Origin: a virus
Reading direction: 5' to 3' (one strand)
DNA: 44,415 nt
Virus record (IMG/VR): IMGVR_UViG_3300050026_000475
Location: 1 to 44,415 of that record
Below the pieces are notes generated by a model. It searched no databases. It saw only the letters and a list, made by a program, of their open reading frames with translations, and was not told the origin of the DNA. Each line of letters opens with the position of its first letter. Within the stretch, counting starts at the first letter, position 1. Position numbers and translations under genes: made by a program. Of the stretch, positions 33,673-42,270 are shown one piece after another.

Positions 33673-34362
33673 TTGGCACCGAAGAGAAAGTATGAAAAGC
33701 AACCCTACGAGGTCGGAGTTTACGGGATACTAAATACCATTACAAACAAGTGGTACATTGGGTCTTCTATTGAGTTGTCAAGGAGATTCGGGCATCACCT
33801 GAGAGAACTGAGGAATGGGAAGCACCATTCTCTTAAGCTTCAACGTTCATTTGACAAATATGGCGAAGGGGCGTTTCAGTTCAAGATACTCTTGGTATGT
33901 GAAGCCAAAGATGTGGAAATGTTCGAAAACAGAGCCATCATAGCTTATGATTCTTACAAGAATGGGTATAATGTGGCTGCGGAAGCTAAGGGTGGGTTTA
34001 TGCGCGGAAGAAAATGGCCAGAGGCTACGAAAGCCGCAAGGGTTGTTAGCATGTGTGGGCGACCCATGTCAGATAGTAATAAAGCAAGTCAATCCGTGAG
34101 AAAGCTGGCAGAGTGGGCATATCCTGCTACACATGAGGCCAGATCAATTAGTATGCGAAAGCCCAAGAGTCCGGAGGGTCGTGAAGCCATAATTCAGGGT
34201 TTAAAGAAACGTTATGAGTCTCCGGAAGCTCACAAAGCAACAGCCGAGGCGACAAGAAAAACGTGGGCTGAAAGACGCGAAAAATACGGTTCAACTGGTA
34301 GAAAACCAAAAAATAAAAACAGTCTAACTACTTCTGAGGAGGTGACTTACGGCGGAAAATAG
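33673..34362 (+). CDS. GIY-YIG homing endonuclease
   Basis: This 229-residue protein has GVYGI (15-19) and WYIGS (27-31), followed by SRRFGHH with the expected Arg, and a Glu in VEMFENRAI. The C-terminal part is basic and Ala-rich, with a NUMOD-like GRKWPEATKAARVV segment that suggests DNA binding. The start is TTG 33673 with GGAG 7 nt upstream. The 3' end overlaps the strong Shine-Dalgarno of the next gene, so the endonuclease seems to have inserted directly in front of it. It is preceded by a terminator and its own promoter-like motif. Confidence 0.85.
   Translation: MAPKRKYEKQPYEVGVYGILNTITNKWYIGSSIELSRRFGHHLRELRNGKHHSLKLQRSFDKYGEGAFQFKILLVCEAKDVEMFENRAIIAYDSYKNGYNVAAEAKGGFMRGRKWPEATKAARVVSMCGRPMSDSNKASQSVRKLAEWAYPATHEARSISMRKPKSPEGREAIIQGLKKRYESPEAHKATAEATRKTWAERREKYGSTGRKPKNKNSLTTSEEVTYGGK
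34336..34345 (+). promoter_or_regulatory. Near-perfect Shine-Dalgarno before a putative ACG start
   Basis: GAGGAGGTGA contains nine consecutive bases complementary to the 3' end of 16S rRNA. The next in-frame codon at proper spacing (6 nt after GGAGG) is ACG 34349. No ATG, GTG or TTG lies at suitable distance in that frame. Confidence 0.7.
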
Positions 34363-35098
34363 TCCTTATTTCGAGTCAATTGTAGCATCGAGAGCGATGC
34401 TGTTAGACCCTGATGACTATCAAGGAGACCATACCTTGTCATTAGAAACTCAGGCAGATATGGTCTCCCAATCAACCATATCCTACATCCAGGATAATTT
34501 TGGGAAGTTTATGGAGTATCTGAAGTTTCTCAGCTTTGAGGACCAAGAGCTACTCCTCTCCTATTATCTCCTGAGTAAAACTCAGTGGTCAATTGCCCGT
34601 CTGCATGGTTCAACTCAGACTATTTGCAGCTTCAAGCTGCGATTGGCTATGAAACGACTAGGCACTTATGTCCTCATGGGGATTCCTTCCAAGGAAAAGA
34701 TCAATCAGACCTTAGCAACAATTGGGATGGTCGATTTTCATTCAGGAGACTCATCATCCCCCATCCCCTACTCAGATATGATAGACCTTTATGCCAAGAC
34801 TCGTTCATTCAAAACGGTGGCATTGGCTTATGGGGTGAAACGTCCAGATGTGCGGAGGGCGCTTTCATCACTCTCCAAAACATTACTAGCTACCAAGGAG
34901 TCCCCCACACTCGCATTAGGGGCCTATGTGTTTGGGCTGATAGATAAAGCGTCCGCACAGGGTCGGGGTCTGAGTCAACGAGAACGTGCCAAAATATGCC
35001 CAATTTACCGTAGAGACCCAGACATGCTGGGGAAGTTCGAAATCAACGTAGCGGCCCCCGAGTTCGACCACTTCCTCCTGTCTCGTGCGAACAATTAA
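34349..35098 (+). CDS. HTH / sigma-region-4-like DNA-binding protein, putative ACG start
   Basis: Read from ACG 34349, the protein begins (M)AENSPYFESIVASRAMLLDP, which looks like a natural N-terminus; the first ATG is 34397 (233 residues). Residues about 64-114 fit a sigma-70 region-4-like HTH (FEDQELLLSYYLLSKTQW, then AMKRLG). Residues about 147-177 (YAKTRSFKTVALAYGVKRPDV) form a second HTH-like helix pair. It overlaps the end of the endonuclease gene. It may work with the sigma-like protein at 32180 as a transcription regulator; this is inference. The ACG may be a real start or may have mutated after the endonuclease arrived. Confidence 0.65.
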   Translation, partial: TAENSPYFESIVASRAMLLDPDDYQGDHTLSLETQADMVSQSTISYIQDNFGKFMEYLKFLSFEDQELLLSYYLLSKTQWSIARLHGSTQTICSFKLRLAMKRLGTYVLMGIPSKEKINQTLATIGMVDFHSGDSSSPIPYSDMIDLYAKTRSFKTVALAYGVKRPDVRRALSSLSKTLLATKESPTLALGAYVFGLIDKASAQGRGLSQRERAKICPIYRRDPDMLGKFEINVAAPEFDHFLLSRANN

Positions 35099-35131
35099 TG
35101 CCACGGCTAAAAAAGACTATCCATCTCATTA

Positions 35132-35446
35132 ATGAAATGGAGTCGCACACCCATGCAAGCGGATATTCACCAACAAGTTTACTATCTATCTGGCAAGACT
35201 CAAAAACTGGCGTCTTCGAAACAGGCGTCAGATAAGGGATTGAAGAAGGCTGCGTCGATGGGCCTTATTAGGGTTGCGGGGAACTTTTTTGAGTGCCCCA
35301 GCAGCAAGGATTTATGGAAAGTGGACGGGGATAAAGTGAAACGTGTTTCTTCAGTAGAAGTGGACTTCAACGAAAAACTTTCCGCAGCCGATCCAGAATA
35401 TCCCAATAGGTATCTGAAAGATATCCTGGCCCAACTCGACTTTTAA
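35132..35446 (+). CDS. Small hypothetical protein
   Basis: This 104-residue protein has a helical, Lys/Ser-rich N-terminus and a beta-type middle (MGLIRVAGNFFECPSSKDLWKV). ATG 35132 has no clear ribosome site; ATG 35153 has GGAG 10 nt upstream. An overlapping 45-codon frame at 35098-35235 is coupled to the previous stop and could compete. The next gene begins 14 nt after the stop. The function is not recognised. Confidence 0.5.
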   Translation: MKWSRTPMQADIHQQVYYLSGKTQKLASSKQASDKGLKKAASMGLIRVAGNFFECPSSKDLWKVDGDKVKRVSSVEVDFNEKLSAADPEYPNRYLKDILAQLDF

Positions 35447-35460
35447 AAAGGTAGACCCTA

Positions 35461-36840
35461 ATGGACGACAACAAGCAATTCTCACTTATCGATTCTTTTC
35501 TTCAGGATATTACCCCTGATTATGGAAATATCGGCCTGAAAAAGCCGCAGAAGATGGATGAGCAGTTCACCGATGCCTCTTCTCAGGTGGATAACGCCTT
35601 CCTCGATCAAATTGGCGGTCGCTCTGAGCACACTGTCGTTCCGAGTGGACGAACGGCTGCTGGTGGTCGTGAGACTAAACCCATCAGGGATGCAACAACA
35701 GGTGACTCTGCTTTGGCTGATGCGTTTAGAACGCTTGAAGCCGTTGACCAGCATAACGAACTTGACGTAATTACTGATGCAGAGATAGCAAATCGAGTCA
35801 ATTATCTACTCAGTCTTGGGCATAGTCCCAGTCGTGTTGCCAGCTACGCCAAGAAATTGGCAGTTGAGGTGCAGCGTGATGCGCTCAAAGTTCCAGCCGC
35901 TCAGTCCAATACGGATGAGACGGAAGCGATAGCCAAAACCATGGGCACCAATGCGGATTACTGGGAACCAAACAAGTTTGAGATGCTGGGCTCCGCCTAC
36001 ATCGAGCCTAATTTCTTCAGGAATAGCTGCAAAGCCTCCTTCGATAAAATCAAGAAAGAGGGACATCTTCATACCCTATCAGTAAAAAAGATCGCCGCCT
36101 GCCCTGGATGCCAGTATAACAATTGTGGTAACTGTGGCCTTTACAGCCGTCCCATCGTCGCTTCGGCCAGTGAGTTGAAAACTGTTGTCAAAACAGCTTT
36201 AGACAAGAAAGGCATCAAAGTTACTTCCACGTTGAAGGCTGCGTTGGCCCAATTACGTAGTGGGGGTGAGAAGGAACCCCAGCAGCTTCCCTACAGCCGC
36301 AACACTGAAAAGTATGTGGTTAGGACGGCTGGAGACAAGCAAGCCACGGTCCATAAGGAAGCCAGTGTCGAAGAGATTGGCACTATGGTTGGCTCTGGCA
36401 TCCCCCTCAAGGATGTGTACAAGACCGCCACTGCTCAGTATGGCAAGACTTCAGCGATGACTGCGATCAAGCGTTACATTCTGGGTCTTAAACAGAGCGG
36501 GGCAAAAATCATTTTGGCTGCGATTGACTGCACTCTGCTGAAGAACAAGCTGGCAACTGGCAACGCCATTGTTGGGGAGAAAAAGTGTGCCTCATGCTCG
36601 TATCGTAACGGAATGCATTGCGGTTTGACGGGTGGGACGCTTCTTACTTTCCCTGGAATGGACCATGTGTCTTCCAAGCATATTGTTCATGCAGGCGTGA
36701 AAGACGGGCATGAAGTTCTATTCGAGTTTGACCTCCTGGATACCGGAGAGGACAGCCCCATCGAATACAAGGAAGTGCCCGAGCAGGCTGACACTGATGT
36801 GATACTGACCCGCTCGTCAGAGATTAACATCGAGGATTAA
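35461..36840 (+). CDS. Virion-region protein with duplicated Cys motifs
   Basis: The 459-residue protein has two related cysteine modules. The first has Cys190, then CPGCQYNNCGNC (214, 217, 222, 225). The second has Cys357, then CASCSYRNGMHC (376, 379, 387). Each is a distant Cys followed by CxxC and a further Cys, suggesting metal binding or an Fe-S-like site. N-terminal helices (SPSRVASYAKKLAVEV) precede it. HKEASVEE near 298 could be a protease site. The next gene starts immediately after the stop (TAA-ATG). No named family is recognised, but it belongs to the virion-region run before TerL. Confidence 0.6.
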   Translation: MDDNKQFSLIDSFLQDITPDYGNIGLKKPQKMDEQFTDASSQVDNAFLDQIGGRSEHTVVPSGRTAAGGRETKPIRDATTGDSALADAFRTLEAVDQHNELDVITDAEIANRVNYLLSLGHSPSRVASYAKKLAVEVQRDALKVPAAQSNTDETEAIAKTMGTNADYWEPNKFEMLGSAYIEPNFFRNSCKASFDKIKKEGHLHTLSVKKIAACPGCQYNNCGNCGLYSRPIVASASELKTVVKTALDKKGIKVTSTLKAALAQLRSGGEKEPQQLPYSRNTEKYVVRTAGDKQATVHKEASVEEIGTMVGSGIPLKDVYKTATAQYGKTSAMTAIKRYILGLKQSGAKIILAAIDCTLLKNKLATGNAIVGEKKCASCSYRNGMHCGLTGGTLLTFPGMDHVSSKHIVHAGVKDGHEVLFEFDLLDTGEDSPIEYKEVPEQADTDVILTRSSEINIED

Positions 36841-37341
36841 ATGGAAAAAGACGGAACGATCACTTTCACGGTTCAGACCACTGGCTCAGCCTCTGATAGG
36901 GCTTTGGATGGAGAACTGTCAAAGCGTATGGTGGAAATCTTGGGCATGATCAACGATCCAAATAAGCCCGTGTCTGAAATTAACCGGCTGATTGCTGGAG
37001 AGATTGCGGTGGTTTCGGGAGAGATGAGTATGCTCACCCAGGCCAACATGTACAAGCAGAAGCTGTATACTGAACAGATCAGATCGCTGCGTGACCTATC
37101 CAAGACCCTGAGTGAGTCTGAACTCCTTTCTAAAAAGGATTTCTTGAACTTTGACGGCCCCAAGTTTCAGTTTGTGTTCCAGGAGCTTGCCGGTGCGGTT
37201 AGAAAGTCAGCCAAGGACTCTGGACTTGGCGAGGATCAAATTAATACTCTGCTTCGTAACTTCCGAGATACGGTAACTCAGATGGAGCCAGAGCTTCGCA
37301 AACAAACCGAAAAAATAGACTCCAGTTTTCTTCAGAGGTAA
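36841..37341 (+). CDS. Small helical hypothetical protein
   Basis: This 166-residue protein has a short beta-like N-terminus (GTITFTVQTTG) and then long helices (ITGL-type LTQANMYKQKLYTEQIRSL, QINTLLRNFRDTVTQM) that suggest a coiled or oligomeric assembly. It directly abuts both neighbours, so it is probably co-translated. A small terminase subunit role is conceivable from position upstream of TerL, but I see no specific motif. Confidence 0.5.
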   Translation: MEKDGTITFTVQTTGSASDRALDGELSKRMVEILGMINDPNKPVSEINRLIAGEIAVVSGEMSMLTQANMYKQKLYTEQIRSLRDLSKTLSESELLSKKDFLNFDGPKFQFVFQELAGAVRKSAKDSGLGEDQINTLLRNFRDTVTQMEPELRKQTEKIDSSFLQR

Positions 37342-37343
37342 CA

Positions 37344-40300
37344 ATGACACGAGTAGAAAAATCATTCACCACGTTAGGCTTGGAGGGCATCCTTCAGGGT
37401 GTTGTTGCTTGCCTTGTTGATGCCGAGAAGAAAGCTAAATCCTCTCGTGAAATCCAGTCTATTGATGTGAGTCGCCGTGGTCTCAGACAAGACCTTTATG
37501 TTGGTAAGCTGATGGTCATTCCAGCCTCCGTGATGGATGAGATGGATAAGATTCCCGACCCCCTGCTGAAGGGAGCGGTGATTAGCCTCTTTGATGGCGA
37601 GGACGCCTCTTATTTGGAAATGCACCGACTCAGCACTAGCGAGTTTGATAATTTGACTCCAAAGGACATTAGCGAGTATAAGGATAAGGTGTTCAAGGAC
37701 TCTGAGGGTAAGTTAGGTTGTATCGTCATCTTCCAGCCAGCCTGGGGCAATGCTCGTGACCTCCATGCTTTCCACTTCACTACAGATGTCCCCAAACTGA
37801 CCCTCCTGGTTCGTCACCTCGTGTTCTCAGCTTATTACAACCCCAGCCTTTCTGCTTTGTTTGACACCCTCTCTGAAGAAGCTATCAAGTTGGATGCGGT
37901 AAACATCACTCACGATCATATTGGACCCGCATATGAGTTCCAGTCCAAGGAGAATGTTTACCCACAGTTGGACAAGATGGCTAAGATTGCATCTATCATG
38001 AAGATGAGTCCTGATGAGTTCACCACAGCCTATCTGGAAGCCGCCGTTTGGACCGGAACGGATGAAACGGGTGAGTCCCTGGATCGAGAAGGAAAATTCT
38101 CTATCGAGGACTTCTCTACTGAAGCCCTCCGAAAAGCCGAAGAAGATTGCACCGCTTTCATGGAAATGGCTGGCCCTGAATTGGACGCTCTGAGTTCCGA
38201 TCAAGCTGGACACCTGTTCTGGTTGAACCGTAACGGTCACGGAACCGGATTCTGGGATGAGGATAAACTTTCTCCTGAAGCCCAGCAGTCTTTGGCCAAG
38301 CTAGCTCATTCATTCGGTGAGTGTGATATGTATGTCAGCGAGGACGGGGAATTGGAACTCTCTGGGGGTCAGATTCCCGCACCCACTCCCCAGCCTGGGA
38401 GTGGTCACATTCTTCCCAAGGAATCAAAGTGGATTCGTCTTAACGCCTCAGCCCTTCCTCTCATCCTCGCTGACAAAATCACACCTGAAGAAACAAGTGT
38501 ATTTGACGAACTGACCATACAGTTAAAAAAAAAGACCGCTAATCGCAAAATCGCTGAAGGGACAGATCCTTTTGACGGTTACTGCCCCATCTGTGGAAGT
38601 CCCGGATGCCAAGGTGAATGCTCTTCATCAACAGGCGGCAAAGAAAATTTTGAGGAGCGAACCGCCACTGGGGATGCCGGTTCGGTAAGGATCCCCACCT
38701 CCCCTAACACTGGAACCCGAGCCGAAGAAGACTTTGAACAACCAGGGTCCCAGCCGACTGAAGAGGAGCCGGTCCATTTTGGATCACTTCGAATGGCTGC
38801 TTTCTTAGAGAAAATAGCGAGTGGTGAAGTCCTCAATGGCTACACGCAGATGCGTGAGACTTTCAAGTCTGATTTTGCCTCTAAGGACGAAGCTACCAAG
38901 GAAACTGACCATGAGGGTACGATAGAGAAGCAGGCCGCTCTCCCCCCTCCCCCTCCAGCAATCATCGCTCCCGCACCCGCTCAGGCTGCTCCGGTAACGG
39001 GGATTGGGGCCAAGCCTCACTCAGCCGTTCTGAATGCCATTCAAAAAGCTCTCCAAGGAGCGGGGGTGGGTAAGGGCTCCTCTGAAGAATCCTCTCAGGC
39101 TACCGAACTTCTTCTAGCCAGAATGATGGCTAATAAGAGCATCACAAGTAACATCAAGAAGACCAACGAAGGGCAATTTTCCATCACTCTTACCCCTGAA
39201 GTGGTAAACCAACTCGTCAATGTTTATAAATTAACTCCTGGTCAGAACTCCACCGCTCAAAAAGATAAGCCAGAGTTACAAACTGAAGTGAGTGATGTGA
39301 CGATAGATAGCAGACCTCAGTGGTATAAGGACAAGATGAACGTCCAATCCGCCGATCAGGAGATTAGCTCCGCCGCCAATCAACTTGTGGAGCAGCACCA
39401 TGGTGAGTATCTCTCCAAAGAGAACCTCACACGCCTCCTCTCTCATATGACCAATAATGTCAAGGCAGTGTTTTCTTTTCTGACACAACAAGGGCTGCTC
39501 CAAGCATACGGTAAGGATAGCTTCAAAGTTATGACTCGAACCGAGCAGGAAGATAACTCGGATAGTGGGGTCTTCTGCCCCAACTGCGCTGGTCCTGGGG
39601 TTCCGATGGGGAATCTTGGTGGGCGTGAACATTTCCGTTGCCGGAACTGCGGGTCTGATTTTAGCCAAAAAATGGCTAGTGATACCAAAGTCGCCTCTAC
39701 CCATAAGATGGCACTCACCTATATGCACCCTGGTGAGGCATTGGAACAATTCTATCCCGAGATTTTGAAAGATACCTCTGACTACCCAATTGGCTACCCG
39801 GAGCGTAACTCTACTCCCCCTCCCCTTCCTCTGGAGCTTCAAAACGAGCCTGGGGGTGAATCTCAAGTCACTGATAAAGACTACAGTGATGGTGGGATGA
39901 AGCACTCACTGGGAGAACCGGGGCTGGTTCCCTCGCAGGATAGCAATTCCGTTCCACTCAAGCCTAATGAGCGTTCAATTCGTGGCCCCTTTTTCTCCGA
40001 TCAGTTCTATCGGATTCACACCGACATTGAGCCAGCCTTGCTGACTATGAAGTCCTCCCTGGAGAACAAGACTGCTGCCTCACCTTCCAAAGCAGCCATC
40101 ATTGCTGAGTTCCTCCGCAAGCTGTCGGGTGAGATTGCTTCTTCCTTGCTAGCCGCTTTCGTAGTGACTGACCGCCCCCTTTTCACCAACAGCCCCTCTT
40201 ATTCGGTCATCAACCTTTCGAATGAGTCTACGATATGCCCTATGAACCCCCTGCTCACCAGTGGTGGGATGAGCCCATACGTGGCTCAGTTCAAATCTCT

Positions 40301-40481
40301 ACTCTCCTCAATCAATAGCGGGGAGTTGACCGAAGCGATCAACAATGCTTGGGCTCAGGGTGGGGTGTGGCATGATGGTCCGGATGGCCGCTTCCTCTAC
40401 GAAATTTTTGTTAGAATTGAAAAAGTTGATATCGAAACGCTGGATATCACGTATAAGTATATTACGGGTACCAAGGAGTAG
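37344..40481 (+). CDS. Large multidomain virion-region protein with GHGxGFWD and zinc motifs
   Basis: The 1045-residue protein has an N-terminal domain of unknown type, then a module AYLEAAVWTGTDETGE to FWLNRNGHGTGFWD (about 240-310), a segment seen in many phage proteins of unknown function. A CPICGSPGCQGEC cluster sits near 412, DHEGTIEKQA near 521, a Pro/Ala-rich linker, a winged-helix-like region (about 665-725), and a zinc ribbon FCPNC-x(n)-CRNCG near 743-765. A C-terminal domain of about 270 residues follows. It shares two short motifs with the protein at 18039. A virion or DNA-associated role is possible; the function is unknown. Confidence 0.6.
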   Translation: MTRVEKSFTTLGLEGILQGVVACLVDAEKKAKSSREIQSIDVSRRGLRQDLYVGKLMVIPASVMDEMDKIPDPLLKGAVISLFDGEDASYLEMHRLSTSEFDNLTPKDISEYKDKVFKDSEGKLGCIVIFQPAWGNARDLHAFHFTTDVPKLTLLVRHLVFSAYYNPSLSALFDTLSEEAIKLDAVNITHDHIGPAYEFQSKENVYPQLDKMAKIASIMKMSPDEFTTAYLEAAVWTGTDETGESLDREGKFSIEDFSTEALRKAEEDCTAFMEMAGPELDALSSDQAGHLFWLNRNGHGTGFWDEDKLSPEAQQSLAKLAHSFGECDMYVSEDGELELSGGQIPAPTPQPGSGHILPKESKWIRLNASALPLILADKITPEETSVFDELTIQLKKKTANRKIAEGTDPFDGYCPICGSPGCQGECSSSTGGKENFEERTATGDAGSVRIPTSPNTGTRAEEDFEQPGSQPTEEEPVHFGSLRMAAFLEKIASGEVLNGYTQMRETFKSDFASKDEATKETDHEGTIEKQAALPPPPPAIIAPAPAQAAPVTGIGAKPHSAVLNAIQKALQGAGVGKGSSEESSQATELLLARMMANKSITSNIKKTNEGQFSITLTPEVVNQLVNVYKLTPGQNSTAQKDKPELQTEVSDVTIDSRPQWYKDKMNVQSADQEISSAANQLVEQHHGEYLSKENLTRLLSHMTNNVKAVFSFLTQQGLLQAYGKDSFKVMTRTEQEDNSDSGVFCPNCAGPGVPMGNLGGREHFRCRNCGSDFSQKMASDTKVASTHKMALTYMHPGEALEQFYPEILKDTSDYPIGYPERNSTPPPLPLELQNEPGGESQVTDKDYSDGGMKHSLGEPGLVPSQDSNSVPLKPNERSIRGPFFSDQFYRIHTDIEPALLTMKSSLENKTAASPSKAAIIAEFLRKLSGEIASSLLAAFVVTDRPLFTNSPSYSVINLSNESTICPMNPLLTSGGMSPYVAQFKSLLSSINSGELTEAINNAWAQGGVWHDGPDGRFLYEIFVRIEKVDIETLDITYKYITGTKE

Positions 40482-40483
40482 GG

Positions 40484-40969
40484 ATGTCTGACACCAATAT
40501 CGTCATCGCTCAGTTGAAGAATTTGATGAGTGAGGTTTTGGAGCTTCGTGACCAGAAACCCGAGGCCCAGACCAAAGCCCTCGAATTCCTTAAGAACGTA
40601 ATCAACGCTCTTCATCTGGGACGCAAGACAGGGGCAAAGAGGGCCGCAGTCGGACCCACGCGCTTCGATACTCCCGCCACCGAGTACTTGTTTGGTCTGA
40701 AGCCAGACCTCGAATCTGGAGAGCCTAATCATGGTAACGGATGGTGGGGGCTGTATCTTGGTATGCTCTCTGAGGGGAACCAGGAAATGACATCACTTCC
40801 CCAGCCTGATATGAACTTGCTAAAACAGAATCATGGAGCCATCCTTCATGAATCTGCTGATGACGACTCTGACTCCGTTACGGGTCAGTTCTTTCCCCTT
40901 GAAGAAGACGCTGTGGACCAATGGGAAGAGTCTATCAGTGGCGATGAACCAGAACTTTCCAACATTTAA
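40484..40969 (+). CDS. Hypothetical protein
   Basis: This 161-residue protein has an N-terminal helix pair (IVIAQLKNLMSEVLELRDQ), an aromatic segment (NGWWGLYLGML) and a long acidic C-terminus (about 115-161). GGAGTAGGG precedes the ATG. It is 2 nt from the previous gene and 12 nt from the next, so it is in the same transcription unit. Not recognised. Confidence 0.5.
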   Translation: MSDTNIVIAQLKNLMSEVLELRDQKPEAQTKALEFLKNVINALHLGRKTGAKRAAVGPTRFDTPATEYLFGLKPDLESGEPNHGNGWWGLYLGMLSEGNQEMTSLPQPDMNLLKQNHGAILHESADDDSDSVTGQFFPLEEDAVDQWEESISGDEPELSNI

Positions 40970-40981
40970 TAGAGGTAGCAA

Positions 40982-42247
40982 ATGAAACTCTCACTCACCG
41001 CAAGACTTTTCCTGGCCGATGTCTCTGGGTCCACCAAGGCCACTATCATGCAGATGTACAAAGCCAAACCAACCTTCCCCAAGGATGAGGCCCAGATCGA
41101 TGCCGTCCTTGCGGCTCTGGACTCCACGCTACCTCCAGGGCTTCCTTCAAATCGTCAGAAAGTATATCTGAAATATTTGGCCAAACAGCTATGGGGCATC
41201 ACACCTCCAGGATTTGTTCTGAAAATGGCTCCTGATGGACAGATTGATTTTGAGGACAAGCCTCGTGTCAGTTCTACACTGGCTAATTTTGAGCAGGCCA
41301 TCAAGGACCAGACGCTAACTGGAGAAGCAACAAACGTCGAAGCCTATGCTACCCTGTCAGATATGCAGGAAGCTGCGGCCACAGAGAAAGGCCAGAAAGT
41401 AAAGGCCAAGTTCACTATTGATAATCTCCCCGAAGAGGCTGAATCCTCCAAGGGTGGACAGCCGGGTAACCCCCGTCAGGCTGTGGCTGAGGGTAGCAAG
41501 GTTATCGCTCAGGATGGAAGTTGGAAGTGCTATAAGATCAAAGCCGGGGACCCCAAGGGCAAGGAAGCCGGAAGCTGGCTAGGAATGAATGGCTGGTGGG
41601 GCGTGAGTTGGTGTGTGGGCCGCGATTATAGTAGTGAAGTTTGGAAGAGCCGTCCTTACATGAACGAAGGAGACTTCTACTTCCTGGTTCGTGATGGAAT
41701 CAGCCGCTACGCTATTGCTACGGATGGTTCTAAGGCTGATGTCTACAATCCTGCGGATGATGTGATTTGGCAGACCGGTGGAGCCAGTGGTGGGAATTTC
41801 CCATCCCTAGAAGCCACAGCCAAGCAGTTGGGAGCGGAGTTTAATGCTAGCTCTGTCTCTAGTCTTCCCCAAGAAGCATTAGGTATCCTCCGTGCCGCGA
41901 CCGCTGCGGACCCCTATTTGGCTGGTCTGATTCCCCCTGATCAGTTGAATGAGACCGATACGGCCTCGTTGGACAAGATTATTGCCTCCTGCCCTGCTGA
42001 AGGATTGGTCAAAGACTTGAACTCCAATTCAGGTTACCGTGGTAAGGGTGTGACGGCGGGTATCGTCAATCGCTGCGTGGCCAAGAACAACAAGAACGGT
42101 GCGAAAGACTTCAGTGCCGTGTGGGACCAGTTTGGCGAACAGGCTATGATCATGTATATCGAAGCCCTTGCCACTAACGGCTATAAAGAGCTACCCCCCT
42201 CATTGGAGGCTTACTTTGTCAAGGAAGCGGAGAACTTCGAGTTCTAA
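40982..42247 (+). CDS. Virion-region protein with WWGVSWCVG-type domain
   Basis: This 421-residue protein begins MKLSLTARLFLADVSG and has a helical N-terminal region, then a module around residues 175-260: SWKCYKIKAGDPKGKEAG, WWGVSWCVG (near 204-212), GDFYFLVRDGISRYAIATD and DVYNPADDVIW. A Trp/Cys segment followed by a strand pair and an acidic end recalls domains in phage hypothetical proteins, but I do not know the function. The rest is helical. A short gap separates it from TerL. Confidence 0.55.
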   Translation: MKLSLTARLFLADVSGSTKATIMQMYKAKPTFPKDEAQIDAVLAALDSTLPPGLPSNRQKVYLKYLAKQLWGITPPGFVLKMAPDGQIDFEDKPRVSSTLANFEQAIKDQTLTGEATNVEAYATLSDMQEAAATEKGQKVKAKFTIDNLPEEAESSKGGQPGNPRQAVAEGSKVIAQDGSWKCYKIKAGDPKGKEAGSWLGMNGWWGVSWCVGRDYSSEVWKSRPYMNEGDFYFLVRDGISRYAIATDGSKADVYNPADDVIWQTGGASGGNFPSLEATAKQLGAEFNASSVSSLPQEALGILRAATAADPYLAGLIPPDQLNETDTASLDKIIASCPAEGLVKDLNSNSGYRGKGVTAGIVNRCVAKNNKNGAKDFSAVWDQFGEQAMIMYIEALATNGYKELPPSLEAYFVKEAENFEF

Positions 42248-42270
42248 GCTGAATGAGAAAGTAAGGTAGT

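Noticed and set aside
35098-35235. 45-codon frame coupled (TAATG) to the end of the HTH gene
   Set aside because: Overlaps the longer frame at 35132 that looks more protein-like; kept only as an alternative.
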